A stretch of 64,000 nucleotides of DNA from Geoanaerobacter sp964528055 (GCA_964528055.1 CAZGQM010000007.1:163428-227427), one strand, 5' to 3'; shown: positions 36,249 through 45,248, counted from the stretch's first letter. Translations and numbers: made by a program. The notes: generated by a model from the letters alone, not told the origin.

Positions 36249-37802
36249 ATGCCAAACTATACCTTTGACGACTATCAGAACTGCACTTTATTTGATGTTC
36301 ACAGATGGAGTGACTATCCTGAAGTTTTAGCTGTTAGGAAGCAGATATTAGAGGAACTTGGTTTTTCTGGATCTAAGAAGGAAATTAATCATGTTACTGT
36401 TATTTTATTGAATCTGTACTATGTTTACTGTCTCGATCCTGATATGTGGGTTATGTTCTCAAGAGATCGGAATGATTTCAACCAGGGGAAGAGATACAAT
36501 AAGTTGTTTATCAAATATGATATTATGATCAAGACTGTTGATAAGCTACTGGAGCTTGAATATATTGAGCAGAAGATGGGTTTTAATGACCCTAGGCCTG
36601 GAGGCAAGGCATTTGCTCCTAAAATGAAGGCCACTACTAAGCTGATAGATTTAATTGAAAATAAACATGCTGTAACTTTCAATATGATAGGGAAGTATGT
36701 TCCTGATGAACTAATAGTATTGAGAGATGCTGTTGGTGAAGATATTGATTATGTTGACACTAAAGAAACTAATCGTATGAGGGCTGTACTGGAGGCTTAT
36801 AACAAGCTCCTTAGTGAAACCTATATCGATATACATTTTGATGTTGCTGATATACAGGATAAAGTTGATGCACGTAGAAAGAAGATCAACATTAATACTG
36901 GTCTGCCGAAAGACTATAGATTAGTTATTAATCTCTCGAATAAACGTGTCAGGCGTATCTTTAACAACAGCACATTTAATCAAGGTGGCAGATTCTATGG
37001 AGGTTGGTTCCAGAACATACCAAGTAAGCTTAGAGAGAAGATCATTATAAACACCGACTATACTGTTGAGATCGACTATTCTGGACTACATATATATTTG
37101 CTATACGCCTTAAAAGGTATTAACTTTGCTGACCTGGATATTGAGCCTTACATTTACCCTAAAGATAATGACCCTCTTGAGTATAGACCTATACTTAAAG
37201 TAATGTTACTTGCAGCTATCAACAGTAAAGATGAAGTTAAGTGTATTAAGGCTGTTCAGTATGAAATTAATATGAATAGAGATGCATTCCCTGAAGAGCT
37301 ACCAGACCTTAAGGAAGCTTATCAGATGTTCAAAGAGTATCACGAAGATATTGCAGATATGTTCTGTAGCAAGTTAGGGACTAAACTGCAAAAACTGGAT
37401 TCTACTATAGCAGAAACTGTTGTTAATGTGTTTACTAGTAAAGGATTACCGGTCCTAGTAGTACATGACAGCTTTATTTGTGCTAAGGAGAATTTAGATT
37501 ACCTTTATGAAATCATGAGATACGCTTACTCTATTGCTGCACATAAACTTGGAGTACCTTCTGCCTTTATAAATACTAAAACTGTAGATATCACTAATAA
37601 GGCACCTGAGCCTCTTAGAGAGGATAATATACTAATAGATTATTTAGCTTGGTTAGATAAACCCCAGGGTAGAAGATTTACTAATTACCTTATAACTGAA
37701 GACCCTAGTACTGAAGCTTGTATTAAGGTGTTTAATACAACTATTACTGAAACAGGAGTATGCTTAGAATACTTGGTACCTGATGAAGGAGACTTTAGTT
37801 GA
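36249..37802 (+). CDS. Uncharacterised protein with family-A/T7-like polymerase palm motifs
   Basis: 517 residues, very AT-rich codons. Residues about 75-135 look like a winged helix (NKLFIKYDIMIKTVDKLLEL, then basic AFAPKMKATTK). A conserved-looking block RFYGGWFQNIPSKLRE (about 247-262) leads into motif A, VEIDYSGLHIYLLYAL (D276). Motif B-like RPILKVMLLAAIN has R313 and K317 in the R-x3-K spacing of family A polymerases. Motif C is VLVVHDSFI (H406, D407). DYS resembles DNA polymerase I, HDSF resembles T7-like RNA polymerases. Order and spacing fit a minimal palm without an exonuclease domain. I know of no assigned function; a replication or DNA-synthesis protein of the element is the best guess. 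AGAGG precedes the ATG. Confidence 0.6.
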   Translation: MPNYTFDDYQNCTLFDVHRWSDYPEVLAVRKQILEELGFSGSKKEINHVTVILLNLYYVYCLDPDMWVMFSRDRNDFNQGKRYNKLFIKYDIMIKTVDKLLELEYIEQKMGFNDPRPGGKAFAPKMKATTKLIDLIENKHAVTFNMIGKYVPDELIVLRDAVGEDIDYVDTKETNRMRAVLEAYNKLLSETYIDIHFDVADIQDKVDARRKKININTGLPKDYRLVINLSNKRVRRIFNNSTFNQGGRFYGGWFQNIPSKLREKIIINTDYTVEIDYSGLHIYLLYALKGINFADLDIEPYIYPKDNDPLEYRPILKVMLLAAINSKDEVKCIKAVQYEINMNRDAFPEELPDLKEAYQMFKEYHEDIADMFCSKLGTKLQKLDSTIAETVVNVFTSKGLPVLVVHDSFICAKENLDYLYEIMRYAYSIAAHKLGVPSAFINTKTVDITNKAPEPLREDNILIDYLAWLDKPQGRRFTNYLITEDPSTEACIKVFNTTITETGVCLEYLVPDEGDFS

Positions 37803-38173
37803 TAAGTTATCTGTACTGTTAAAGTCTCTCAATAAATTATGTTACTTTTACTAAACTACTTATAAACAAATACACAAACCCACTTAGCACACACCCTCAT
37901 ACCATTATCCAGAGGATTCACTCTACTCCTTAATAATACCGATGAGATACAGCCGCGTAGAGCTTTTTTCAATAGGGTTCACAGACTATTATAAAAACAT
38001 CAGTACTCATCTCAACTAAGGCAATTATGAATATAAACTGCTCATTACTCTTAGCAACCCTCACTCTCCTATTCGGAAATAAAACAAAGCCTTTATACGC
38101 CTAATTTGGAAGCCTGTGATATGGTTTTCGACGTAAGAATAACTTACAATTTATCTCAATTACATTCAATTAC
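37803..38173. other. Gene-free stretch before mucR
   Basis: About 370 bp with no supported gene. A 25-codon open frame beginning MNINCSLLLATLTLLFG at 38027 has a weak AAGG site and is not called. No repeats or strong hairpins seen. Confidence 0.4.
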
Positions 38174-38202
38174 TTGACAGCTCTCCAAGATATTGTTTAA
38201 TA
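38174..38202 (+). promoter_or_regulatory. Promoter of the mucR-like gene
   Basis: TTGACA (38174-38179), 17-bp spacer, TTAATA (38197-38202), 34 bp before the ATG at 38237. Confidence 0.65.
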
Positions 38203-38236
38203 GCAACAAATCAACTTAAAAGGAGATTCACTCAAA

Positions 38237-38758
38237 ATGGCAACTATATTAGAAATGGCATCAGAAATATTAGTAGCTCACGCTTCCACTACCCAAATGT
38301 CTTCAGAAGAACTTTTAGCAGAACTAAGGAAGATCCATTCAACACTCGAAGCCTTGGAGTCAGGATCAGTAGTACAACCTGAACAAGAAAAACCTGCACT
38401 ATCTGGAAAAAAATCTATCAAGAAAAATGAGATCGTATGCCTCCTATGCAATAAGGGAGGATTCAAGACCCTTACCAGACATCTCAACACAGCCCACGGA
38501 ATAAAGCCTAAGGACTATAAGAAGCAGTTTGGTATCCCTGCTAAGCAATCTCTGTCTGCAAAAAACCTAACTGAGACAAGAAGGCAAGGAGCAATAGAAA
38601 GAGGCCTTAGTGAAAATCTTGTTAAGGCCAGGGCAGCAAGAGCATCGAATTTAGCAGCAAAGAAACCTACTCCTGTAAAAACAGTAAAGGCCAAAGCACC
38701 AGTACCAGCAGTAAAAGTTAAGGCAGCACCCAAGGCTAAGGCCATCAAAGCAAAATAG
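38237..38758 (+). CDS. MucR/Ros-family zinc-finger regulator with histone-H1-like tail
   Basis: 173 residues behind AAAAGGAG. The MucR domain is at about 60-130: CLLCNKGGFKTLTRHLNTAH gives zinc ligands C68, C71, H82 and H87, followed by GIKPKDYKKQFGIPA, the usual continuation. Ros/MucR proteins bind AT-rich DNA and silence or regulate horizontally acquired genes. Unusually, residues about 138-173 are a Lys/Ala/Pro/Val tail (VKTVKAKAPVPAVKVKA) resembling histone H1 tails, which should add sequence-independent DNA binding. It has its own promoter and terminator. Confidence 0.85.
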   Translation: MATILEMASEILVAHASTTQMSSEELLAELRKIHSTLEALESGSVVQPEQEKPALSGKKSIKKNEIVCLLCNKGGFKTLTRHLNTAHGIKPKDYKKQFGIPAKQSLSAKNLTETRRQGAIERGLSENLVKARAARASNLAAKKPTPVKTVKAKAPVPAVKVKAAPKAKAIKAK

Positions 38759-38784
38759 TACCTACTACCATAAATTGATATAAA

Positions 38785-38810
38785 GACCCCGACCACAAAT
38801 CGGGGTTTTC
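38785..38810 (+). terminator. Terminator after mucR-like gene
   Basis: ACCCCGA-ccacaaa-TCGGGGT with a TTTTC tail, 27 bp past the stop. Confidence 0.82.
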
Positions 38811-38978
38811 TATTCACCTGTCTCGATTTCAATCAACGATGTTCACAACAAATACAAAACTTGGGGAACATAACCACAAAAAACCCTTATAAATCAACAC
38901 AACTAAAGTGGCACTCATTTAGCAAATATATAAAGCACAAGGATGAACTGTCTCAAGTCAAGTTCTTCCTTCTCCTTA

Positions 38979-39014
38979 GCCCCTATACTCCCTCCTGTAT
39001 AGGGGCATTTTTTA
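38979..39014 (+). terminator. Second terminator before the lipoprotein cluster
   Basis: GCCCCTATAC..GTATAGGGGC, 10-bp stem, 8-nt loop, ATTTTTT tail. No open reading frame lies between 38811 and this hairpin, so it may end a short non-coding transcript or isolate the next cluster. Confidence 0.8.
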
Positions 39015-39132
39015 TGTACTGAGGTGTTATATGGCCAACATTTGTACTTTCTAAGCTAAAATAAGTATGCTATATAATCAAAATCTATTTGCGTGGTAAG
39101 TATATTCCAAATAAATATATTAGGTAATTAGG

Positions 39133-39843
39133 ATGAATATATATTCGCGCTTTGTGCGGGTTACTCACGAAATAATAATCCTCTTGTTGGTTATTACAGC
39201 ATTTCAACTATGCGGGTGTGCAACCCCGATAGTCCCACCATCCTCTAAATCATCGGTGGATAAACTTCAAAGTCTTCAAAAATATAATTTATTAATCCTA
39301 GATCCGATGGTTTCATTCGAAAGTGTCAATGATGGTAAACTTATGGAGGGCTCAAAGTTAACCGAAGAAACAAGTGCTATGCAGCTTTCTATAATGGAAG
39401 TCTTACAAAAGAACATAATCGCCAATAAATTCAGGGCTAGCTCAATTGAAGAGACAACTAATAAAACTCGTATTAAAGAAATTTGCGAAAGCTTAAAACC
39501 GCATAGTAAATCTCTTATCAGTGCATTTAGAAGTAAAGATAATGCACTGCAATTATTGAATACTCTACGAAATGAATCTGGATTCGATGCATTGCTTATT
39601 TCAAAGACATTGGTAAAAGTTGGTAGCTATGGGGGAATCTTGCCTTTAGTGAACACTTCAAAAGTTTGGGGAAGTACTCATTCATTTGAAACTAAAGTAG
39701 TGGCAGTATCACTGATAGATGGAAAGCATATCTGGTCGAATGAGGTTTATGTAAGCAGTAATCCTTATAAAGAGAAATTATCCGAGGCTATTGGCATGTT
39801 ATTCAATAACAATATTACGGAGGCTCCAAGTAATGGACTTTAA
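39133..39843 (+). CDS. Island lipoprotein 1
   Basis: 236 residues. Signal peptide (about 12-29) with lipobox QLCGC. The mature part has KYNLLILDPMVSFES, IKEICESLKP and ETKVVAVSLIDGKHIWSNEVYV, a pattern like small periplasmic lipoproteins with an alpha/beta core, but no family is recognised. Overlaps the next lipoprotein gene by 11 bp, so they are translated together. Confidence 0.7.
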   Translation: MNIYSRFVRVTHEIIILLLVITAFQLCGCATPIVPPSSKSSVDKLQSLQKYNLLILDPMVSFESVNDGKLMEGSKLTEETSAMQLSIMEVLQKNIIANKFRASSIEETTNKTRIKEICESLKPHSKSLISAFRSKDNALQLLNTLRNESGFDALLISKTLVKVGSYGGILPLVNTSKVWGSTHSFETKVVAVSLIDGKHIWSNEVYVSSNPYKEKLSEAIGMLFNNNITEAPSNGL

Positions 39844-40435
39844 TGTTAAATCAGCTACATTAGCTACAATATTACTTATAGTCATATCCATGTTGAGTAT
39901 TTCAGGATGTGTGTCTGTAAAGACAATACCTCTTACTTTGAAAGAAAATAATTTCATCAGTATTATGCCTCTGCTTGATATCAGAAAAAACAAACCAGTA
40001 GCTGTAGCTGCATCTGATTATATTATGGTCTATGGTGTTAAAAGACCTTTTCTAATGCAGGGTTTTGAGGTTGATATGCCAAGTAATTTCAGTGATGATA
40101 ACTCGCTACAAACATTACAAGTAGCTGAAATGGATGTAGATGAATTAGCTAAACTTGGTTCGCCAAAGTCAAAAGCGCTATTATATTTGTATTTGAACAA
40201 TGTTGATATTACATATGCTGGTGTTTATGCGACAGTCAATGTAGATATTACAGCATCTTTGGTGCAAAAGAATCCACCTAAGCTATTATGGAAATATAAT
40301 GCAACTGAATCTTCGGGAGTAGGCGGTCTACAAAGTAGCTTTGTGATTGATTCATTTGTACCTAAAGCCATAACTGATACGCTAGTTAATTTGTCAAATA
40401 ATGTACCTGATATAAATAAATTAATTTCGCAATAA
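39833..40435 (+). CDS. Island lipoprotein 2
   Basis: 200 residues from the ATG at 39833, behind CGGAGG; the frame is open 42 bp further back but that start lacks a signal sequence. Signal peptide with lipobox SISGC. Mature segments include FISIMPLLDIRKN and LLYLYLNNVDITYAG. Not recognised as a family. It sits between lipoproteins 1 and 3. Confidence 0.7.
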   Translation: MDFNVKSATLATILLIVISMLSISGCVSVKTIPLTLKENNFISIMPLLDIRKNKPVAVAASDYIMVYGVKRPFLMQGFEVDMPSNFSDDNSLQTLQVAEMDVDELAKLGSPKSKALLYLYLNNVDITYAGVYATVNVDITASLVQKNPPKLLWKYNATESSGVGGLQSSFVIDSFVPKAITDTLVNLSNNVPDINKLISQ

Positions 40436-40480
40436 TGTTATGATTTCAGTAGCCAATACATATTATTGAGAGGAGCGATT

Positions 40481-41035
40481 GTGAAGCCAATTATTAAGTA
40501 TGCTTCTTCAGCTATATTATTGTTTGTATTATGTGGTTGCACCAGTAGCAGCACAGTAAAATTCAATAGTTATTTAACTAGAAATGAGTCATGTAGTAAC
40601 AGTGCAACAATAAGTATTAATAGGGAAACGGATCGAATGTCGAGTGGTACCGCAACAGGCATATTAGACTCTGATACAATTATCGGCGAAATAGGACCTG
40701 GAGGCAACTTAACATGGTGTCGACCACCTGGTTATGTAGCATTACTAAGTATGCCAGTTCTTACGGAAAGATCCGAGTGGAACAAACCAACGCATGTTGT
40801 AATATTCCGAGCAGAAGCTGGTAAAACATATACTTTTCATACCGATTTTCCTATGGAGTATAAGCGATTATTCGCTGTACTGGAGCCAGAGAACTTTGAT
40901 AAAAAACTTATTAATTTTGAAAAGTATGCTGAAAGAGAAGGTTTTATGACAATCAGCATTAAACCGGTCCCTGATGAGTTGTGGAAGGCAGAATTGGCTA
41001 AACTTAATTCACAGCAAGGTGTCTTAACGAAGTAA
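40481..41035 (+). CDS. Island lipoprotein 3 (DUF2846-like pattern)
   Basis: 184 residues from GTG 40481, behind GAGAGGAG. Lipobox VLCGC. The segment TISINRETDRMSSGTATGIL, then a G-x-I-G-PGG turn, a PPGY loop and HVVIFRAEAGKTYTF resembles the compact beta-sandwich plan of DUF2846-type lipoproteins. The resemblance is by pattern only. It is followed by a terminator, closing a three-lipoprotein operon. Confidence 0.68.
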   Translation: MKPIIKYASSAILLFVLCGCTSSSTVKFNSYLTRNESCSNSATISINRETDRMSSGTATGILDSDTIIGEIGPGGNLTWCRPPGYVALLSMPVLTERSEWNKPTHVVIFRAEAGKTYTFHTDFPMEYKRLFAVLEPENFDKKLINFEKYAEREGFMTISIKPVPDELWKAELAKLNSQQGVLTK

Positions 41036-41087
41036 ATAAGCAGTAACAAAAGATTCTTTAAAATATGTTATCTATTAAATGAATACA

Positions 41088-41117
41088 AAAGACCCCAGCC
41101 ATAAAACTGGGGTCTTT
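41088..41117 (+). terminator. Terminator after the lipoprotein operon
   Basis: AAAGACCCCAG-ccataaaa-CTGGGGTCTTT, 11-bp stem; T-rich end, works best on the plus strand. Confidence 0.85.
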
Positions 41118-41257
41118 CAGCATTTTAAGCACATAATCAGTGCGGATAAGTTTCTTGTATTCATGAAACTTGCTCCAAGAGTAATCGTGTTCAGACCATA
41201 TTGTTAACCCCTCACCATAATTTGGCAGCTAATCTGTATTCAGGCTAAACATGTGTA

Positions 41258-41317
41258 TCAACAAACAATAAATACAGCTAGGCCTACCACCACGAAGGAT
41301 ATAATAAGAAATTCCAT
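41258..41317 (-). CDS. Possible 19-aa hydrophobic peptide
   Basis: ATG at 41317 on the minus strand, TGA at 41258, peptide MEFLIISFVVVGLAVFIVC. An unusually strong ribosome site GGGAGGTGTC directly precedes the ATG. A single hydrophobic helix of this size is like Ibs-type type I toxins or other microproteins. It is the only coding signal in the 420 bp between the terminator at 41117 and the SRAP gene. Very short, so chance is possible. Confidence 0.35.
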   Translation of the reverse strand: MEFLIISFVVVGLAVFIVC

Positions 41318-41535
41318 GACACCTCCCTCATAGACCGTAACTTATTTATCAGGACATATGCGTAATGGATGCCAAATATAAATTATGTAATTACGGGGTA
41401 GTAGAAGTTTCAATCTCCTGCAGTTGCACGAAATATATACAAACTGTTCACTAATTTGGTAGTGTTAGTAGGCTGTCCTATCCCTCTACTAAGATAAGCC
41501 TTCTTAGGGCAAATATAGAAGCCTGAGATACCAAT

Positions 41536-42198
41536 ATGTGCGGACGCTTTACCCTTCAAGTACCTCCAGAACAACTTGCTGCTGTCTTCGGTATTCCTGT
41601 ACCCAACATAACCCCAAGATTCAATATTGCACCATCCCAACAGATTGCTGTTATTCGGAATCTGGGAGGTGAGAACCACCTTGATCTACTTAAATGGGGC
41701 TTGGTCCCTTCTTGGGCAGAAGATATGGCTATTGGCTACAAGCTTATCAATGCAAGATCTGAAACCGTATTTGAAAAGAATTCCTTTAGAAGAGCAATAC
41801 GTACTCGTAGATGTCTCGTACCTGCTTCAGGGTTCTATGAGTGGCAACATATTGATAAAACAAAGACCCCGTACTACGTCTCGATGGCAAACAATAATCC
41901 TATGGCCCTTGCTGGTATATGGGAACAATGGAAGTGTCCAGATAACACAATACTTGAAACCTGTGCAATCTTAACTACAGCAGCTAACAAGCTTATGGAA
42001 ACAATACACGATAGAATGCCTGTTATCTTGCATCCCCAAGAATACTCCCTCTGGCTGGATAGAGAAGTATCAGATCCAGAGACACTCAAGCAGCTTTTCA
42101 TACCTTATCCTGCTGATGTGATGGAGTCCTATCAGGTATCGAGTCTAGTAAACAATCCGAGGAACGATGGGGTGGAGTGTATAAAGGGAATCAATTGA
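41536..42198 (+). CDS. SRAP-domain protein (YedK/HMCES family)
   Basis: 220 residues. Starts MCGRFTL, so Cys2 becomes the N-terminal catalytic residue after Met removal. INARSET (active-site Asn and Glu), a CLVPASGFYEW block and IHDRMPVIL (catalytic His) are all present. SRAP proteins form a covalent bond with abasic sites in single-stranded DNA. Common on plasmids and phages, where they may protect transferred DNA. There is no Shine-Dalgarno before the ATG (GAGATACCAAT), so weak or leaderless translation is likely. Confidence 0.92.
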   Translation: MCGRFTLQVPPEQLAAVFGIPVPNITPRFNIAPSQQIAVIRNLGGENHLDLLKWGLVPSWAEDMAIGYKLINARSETVFEKNSFRRAIRTRRCLVPASGFYEWQHIDKTKTPYYVSMANNNPMALAGIWEQWKCPDNTILETCAILTTAANKLMETIHDRMPVILHPQEYSLWLDREVSDPETLKQLFIPYPADVMESYQVSSLVNNPRNDGVECIKGIN

Positions 42199-42354
42199 GG
42201 TATTCCATAAAGCCCCTGCTAAGGACGAAAGGTAGTAATATTAGGTAGTCCAGCAAATGGATGCTTGCTGTGCTAATGTAAAGTTGGGTTTTAATGTTAG
42301 AAATCTTGTGTTTTGCTTTAATGGGATTATGTTTAAAATTAAAGGAGATACATT

Positions 42355-42672
42355 ATGAATATTTTAACAGTTGTGTTGGTTTTGCTGGCAATCGCTGCTA
42401 CCTGTTTTGCAGACCAGAATGTCAATGGTTACACTCGCAAAGATGGAACATATGTAAATGGGTACACCCGTTCAGATAGAGATTCTTCCTACAACAACAA
42501 TTATTCAACTCGGGGTAACAGCAATCCATACACAGGTGAATCAGGCACAAATTCACGAACCTACAATGATCGTACACCAGAGTACAATAATAAAACCTAC
42601 GGCAATCCTGGCTATGACAACTCTAATGGTTCTTCAGGTGGGAAAAAGGGTAAGTCATTGTATGGCTACTAA
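42355..42672 (+). CDS. Small secreted Tyr/Asn/Gly-rich protein, copy 1
   Basis: 105 residues behind AAAGGAG. Signal peptide about 1-19 (ends TCFAD), then two tandem VNGYxRxDGTYVNGY-type units, a SYNNNYS stretch, and a Ser/Gly/Lys tail. No catalytic features; low-complexity, like surface or matrix peptides. A close paralogue of identical length lies at 55637, sharing roughly five of every six residues as well as the 5' leader. Confidence 0.75.
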   Translation: MNILTVVLVLLAIAATCFADQNVNGYTRKDGTYVNGYTRSDRDSSYNNNYSTRGNSNPYTGESGTNSRTYNDRTPEYNNKTYGNPGYDNSNGSSGGKKGKSLYGY

Positions 42673-42843
42673 TAATTTATGAAACAAGGAGATTAACAAG
42701 GGGCTGCATCAATTTGCAGTCCTATTTATATTCAATTTGATAACCCCATTCAAAAGCAAAAGGCTGAACGTACCCAACCGTTCGCCTTCTCTCCAACTGG
42801 TTCTGTCCAAGTACTTTCCCTGGAGTAGGTCAGACAGACTTCC

Positions 42844-43185
42844 TCAATATCCTTTTCCCAAGCTCTGAATACGCTTAACCCTACCATTCTTGAGAGTTAT
42901 CTGATATTGGAACTGATTAGGCCCGAAGTTGAATATCCAATCCTCAATATCGTTAGTAATAATGGTCCTGTATTGTCGATTACCATTAATTGTAATAGCT
43001 TGCCTCTGAGAACCAGAAGCAGGTTCCCCGCATTTATTAATCACCTCACCACCAGTACTCCCAATTGAAATAACCGATCCATTGCATCTTAAGGTATCTC
43101 TGTCTTCCGCTATAGCTGGGTGAGTAGGCAAACTTAGAACCACAAAGGCAACTAACGAATAATACATTATTATTAAATATCGCAT
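42844..43185 (-). CDS. DUF2845-family secreted protein
   Basis: 113 residues. Signal peptide about 1-26. The mature protein has the DUF2845 pattern: LRCNGSVISIGSTGGEVINKCGEP, then a YRTIITNDIEDWIFNFGPNQF beta segment and GRVKRIQSLG. These are small periplasmic proteins of unknown role with two conserved cysteines. Only minus-strand gene in this part of the island except for the 19-aa frame. Confidence 0.75.
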   Translation of the reverse strand: MRYLIIMYYSLVAFVVLSLPTHPAIAEDRDTLRCNGSVISIGSTGGEVINKCGEPASGSQRQAITINGNRQYRTIITNDIEDWIFNFGPNQFQYQITLKNGRVKRIQSLGKGY

Positions 43186-43288
43186 GTCTCTGGTATACCC
43201 CGCGACCTTAAGTAAATTTGTCGATGTAATTCCATTTATTGATTACAAACCTTAACTCAGATCTTTGGGAATACAAGAAAATGTAATT

Positions 43289-43344
43289 GATTTCTAATTA
43301 ACAATATGTTATGGAAAATGGCCTACCCATTTATGATGTAAGCC
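43289..43344 (+). promoter_or_regulatory. Shared leader element, copy 1 (upstream of the dGTPase-like gene)
   Basis: GATTTCTAATTA-A-C-AATATG-T-TATGG (43289-43314), 19 bp, then TGATGTAAGCC (43334-43344). The same two blocks occur at 45249 with a 20-bp gap. The block is 130 bp before the start codon here and 22 bp before it in the second copy, so it is more likely a promoter or operator than a translation signal. Confidence 0.55.
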
Positions 43345-43473
43345 TAAAGTACTAGAGGACTTTGATTAGTAAGATAAGTCAAAGCAAATATGACAATATC
43401 CTGATGTGAGGCAGTGAAGTATGTCTATTAATAATAATCAAGTTATTTTGGCATTTGCCGGAAAGGGTTTTCT

Positions 43474-44910
43474 ATGTCAAATTTAATTGTTTTCTCAGCT
43501 AAGGAAGCTGATTCAAAAAGAATAAACGAGGAAGAAGAGCACCCATTCAGAACTAAATTTGAAAGAGATCGTGATAGAATACTTTATTCTGTGGAATTTA
43601 GGAGACTTAGTGGTAAGACACAAGTATTTGTAACAGGTTATGATGATAATATAAGAACAAGAATGACTCATACTCTTGAAGTAGCTCAAATATCTAAAAC
43701 TATATCTAGGCACTTAAATATTGATGTAACATTAACTGAAGCTATTGCATTTGGTCATGATATTGGACACACACCTTTTGGACATGTTGGAGAAAGAACA
43801 CTGAATCTCATTCTTAATGGTTGTGATGTTATAAAGAATATAAATGATTTTATCCCAAATGGTTTAAAAGGTTTTAAACACAATTGGCAGGGGCTTAGGG
43901 TGGCAATAGATTTAGAACGGATGGATAGAAAATATCCAGGGCTAAATTTAACAGATTTTACCTTATGGGGTATCGTAAATCATAGTAAATTAACATATGG
44001 CAGTTGCAACTATTACTCTAAGAATAAATGTAGATTTAAAAATGATTATAAATCATGTAAAGACGGCACACTCCAATTGGAATTTTATGATAAATACAAT
44101 GAATATATCAATGATAACTCATGGACAATAGAAGCGTTAATTGTTAATTGGGCTGATGAAATAGCACAGAGAAATCACGACATACAGGATGGCTTGTTAG
44201 CTAACATTATTGACAAACGTGAATTGGTAAATACCTTAAGAAAAGTGTTTAAGGAAATACTAAATAAAGATGAGCTTAATTCATTAAAAATCATTGAAAA
44301 AGAAACCACTAAGCATTACTACATAACGTTGATATCGAGGTTTGTTGTTAACTTTTACGTATCTAGGCTAATTGAGACTTGTAAAACAATGCTAGGATCA
44401 ATTAGGGATGAATATAATATATCTTCAGATAATTGCTTTCATAAGAATAAAAGCAATATATTAGATAAATACAAGTCACCATTTGATATAATAACTTATG
44501 ACAAAAAATTCCTGGCACAAGAACACATATTTCACAAGTATATTAAAGACAGAATCATTAATTCTGGCATTGCGCAGAGAATGGATGGCAAGTCAAATTA
44601 TATTATAGTACAGCTTGTAAAAGCATACATATCAAATCCACAGCAATTGCCAGATGCTACAATTATATCAATTTACAGAAATGCTGATCAATTTATGATT
44701 GATGATGAATCAAAGAAATATCCGTACGCAGAAATAGTCGCAAAAAAACGAAATGAGCTTATAGAAGATTATCAAAATGATAATAATAGTGAATTTAAAG
44801 CTGCACTATTGAGGACAATATGCGATTATATCGCTGGTATGACTGATCAATACGCACTTGATCAATTTGAACTTTTATATGGAGGCACTGGATTCCGACA
44901 ATCTAGATAA
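43474..44910 (+). CDS. Deoxyguanosinetriphosphate triphosphohydrolase-like HD protein
   Basis: 478 residues. The opening HPFRTKFERDRDRILYSVEF and RRLSGKTQVFV match the dGTPase family. HD metal residues are H66 (THTLEV), H95 and D96 (AFGHDIGHTPFGHVGE), with a later aspartate in NWADEIAQRNHDIQDG. dGTPases cleave dGTP or other dNTPs to nucleoside and triphosphate; some starve phages of dNTPs. The domain continues to YAEIVAKKRNEL near the C-terminus as in the family. Lysine- and asparagine-rich, strongly AT-biased. AAGGG precedes the ATG. Confidence 0.88.
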   Translation: MSNLIVFSAKEADSKRINEEEEHPFRTKFERDRDRILYSVEFRRLSGKTQVFVTGYDDNIRTRMTHTLEVAQISKTISRHLNIDVTLTEAIAFGHDIGHTPFGHVGERTLNLILNGCDVIKNINDFIPNGLKGFKHNWQGLRVAIDLERMDRKYPGLNLTDFTLWGIVNHSKLTYGSCNYYSKNKCRFKNDYKSCKDGTLQLEFYDKYNEYINDNSWTIEALIVNWADEIAQRNHDIQDGLLANIIDKRELVNTLRKVFKEILNKDELNSLKIIEKETTKHYYITLISRFVVNFYVSRLIETCKTMLGSIRDEYNISSDNCFHKNKSNILDKYKSPFDIITYDKKFLAQEHIFHKYIKDRIINSGIAQRMDGKSNYIIVQLVKAYISNPQQLPDATIISIYRNADQFMIDDESKKYPYAEIVAKKRNELIEDYQNDNNSEFKAALLRTICDYIAGMTDQYALDQFELLYGGTGFRQSR

Positions 44911-45127
44911 GCATAAGATAGTTGGCGATAACATTCGAATCAAACTTTCCCGAACTGTGAAAAATATCCTGCTGCGATCTCCTTTAATATGAGGGTTTTT
45001 AAGTTACACATTATTTATTATGTTCCTAGTAGGATTTCAATTCATATAAACATCCGAGTAGATAGATGAAATAGTAGAAACGAGAACTCGCAGAAAACGA
45101 AACCCAAGGGCTAGGGGGCAGTTGCAA

Positions 45128-45161
45128 GGCATGGTCAAATCTGATCATGCCTTATTTATTT
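45128..45161 (+). terminator. Terminator after the dGTPase-like gene
   Basis: GGCATGGTCA-aatc-TGATCATGCC, 10-bp stem with one G-T pair, then TTATTTATTT. About 220 bp past the stop; the bases between hold no gene. Confidence 0.75.
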
Positions 45162-45248
45162 AGGAGTACCCGATAAACAAAAGGATTGATCACGAACTGT
45201 AATATATTATTATTGACCAAATGTAGCAATTCAAGGCATTGTATAGAT

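Noticed and set aside
41147..41172. AAGTTTC..GAAACTT inverted repeat
   Set aside because: Short, AT-rich, no T-tract and no gene nearby that it would regulate clearly.
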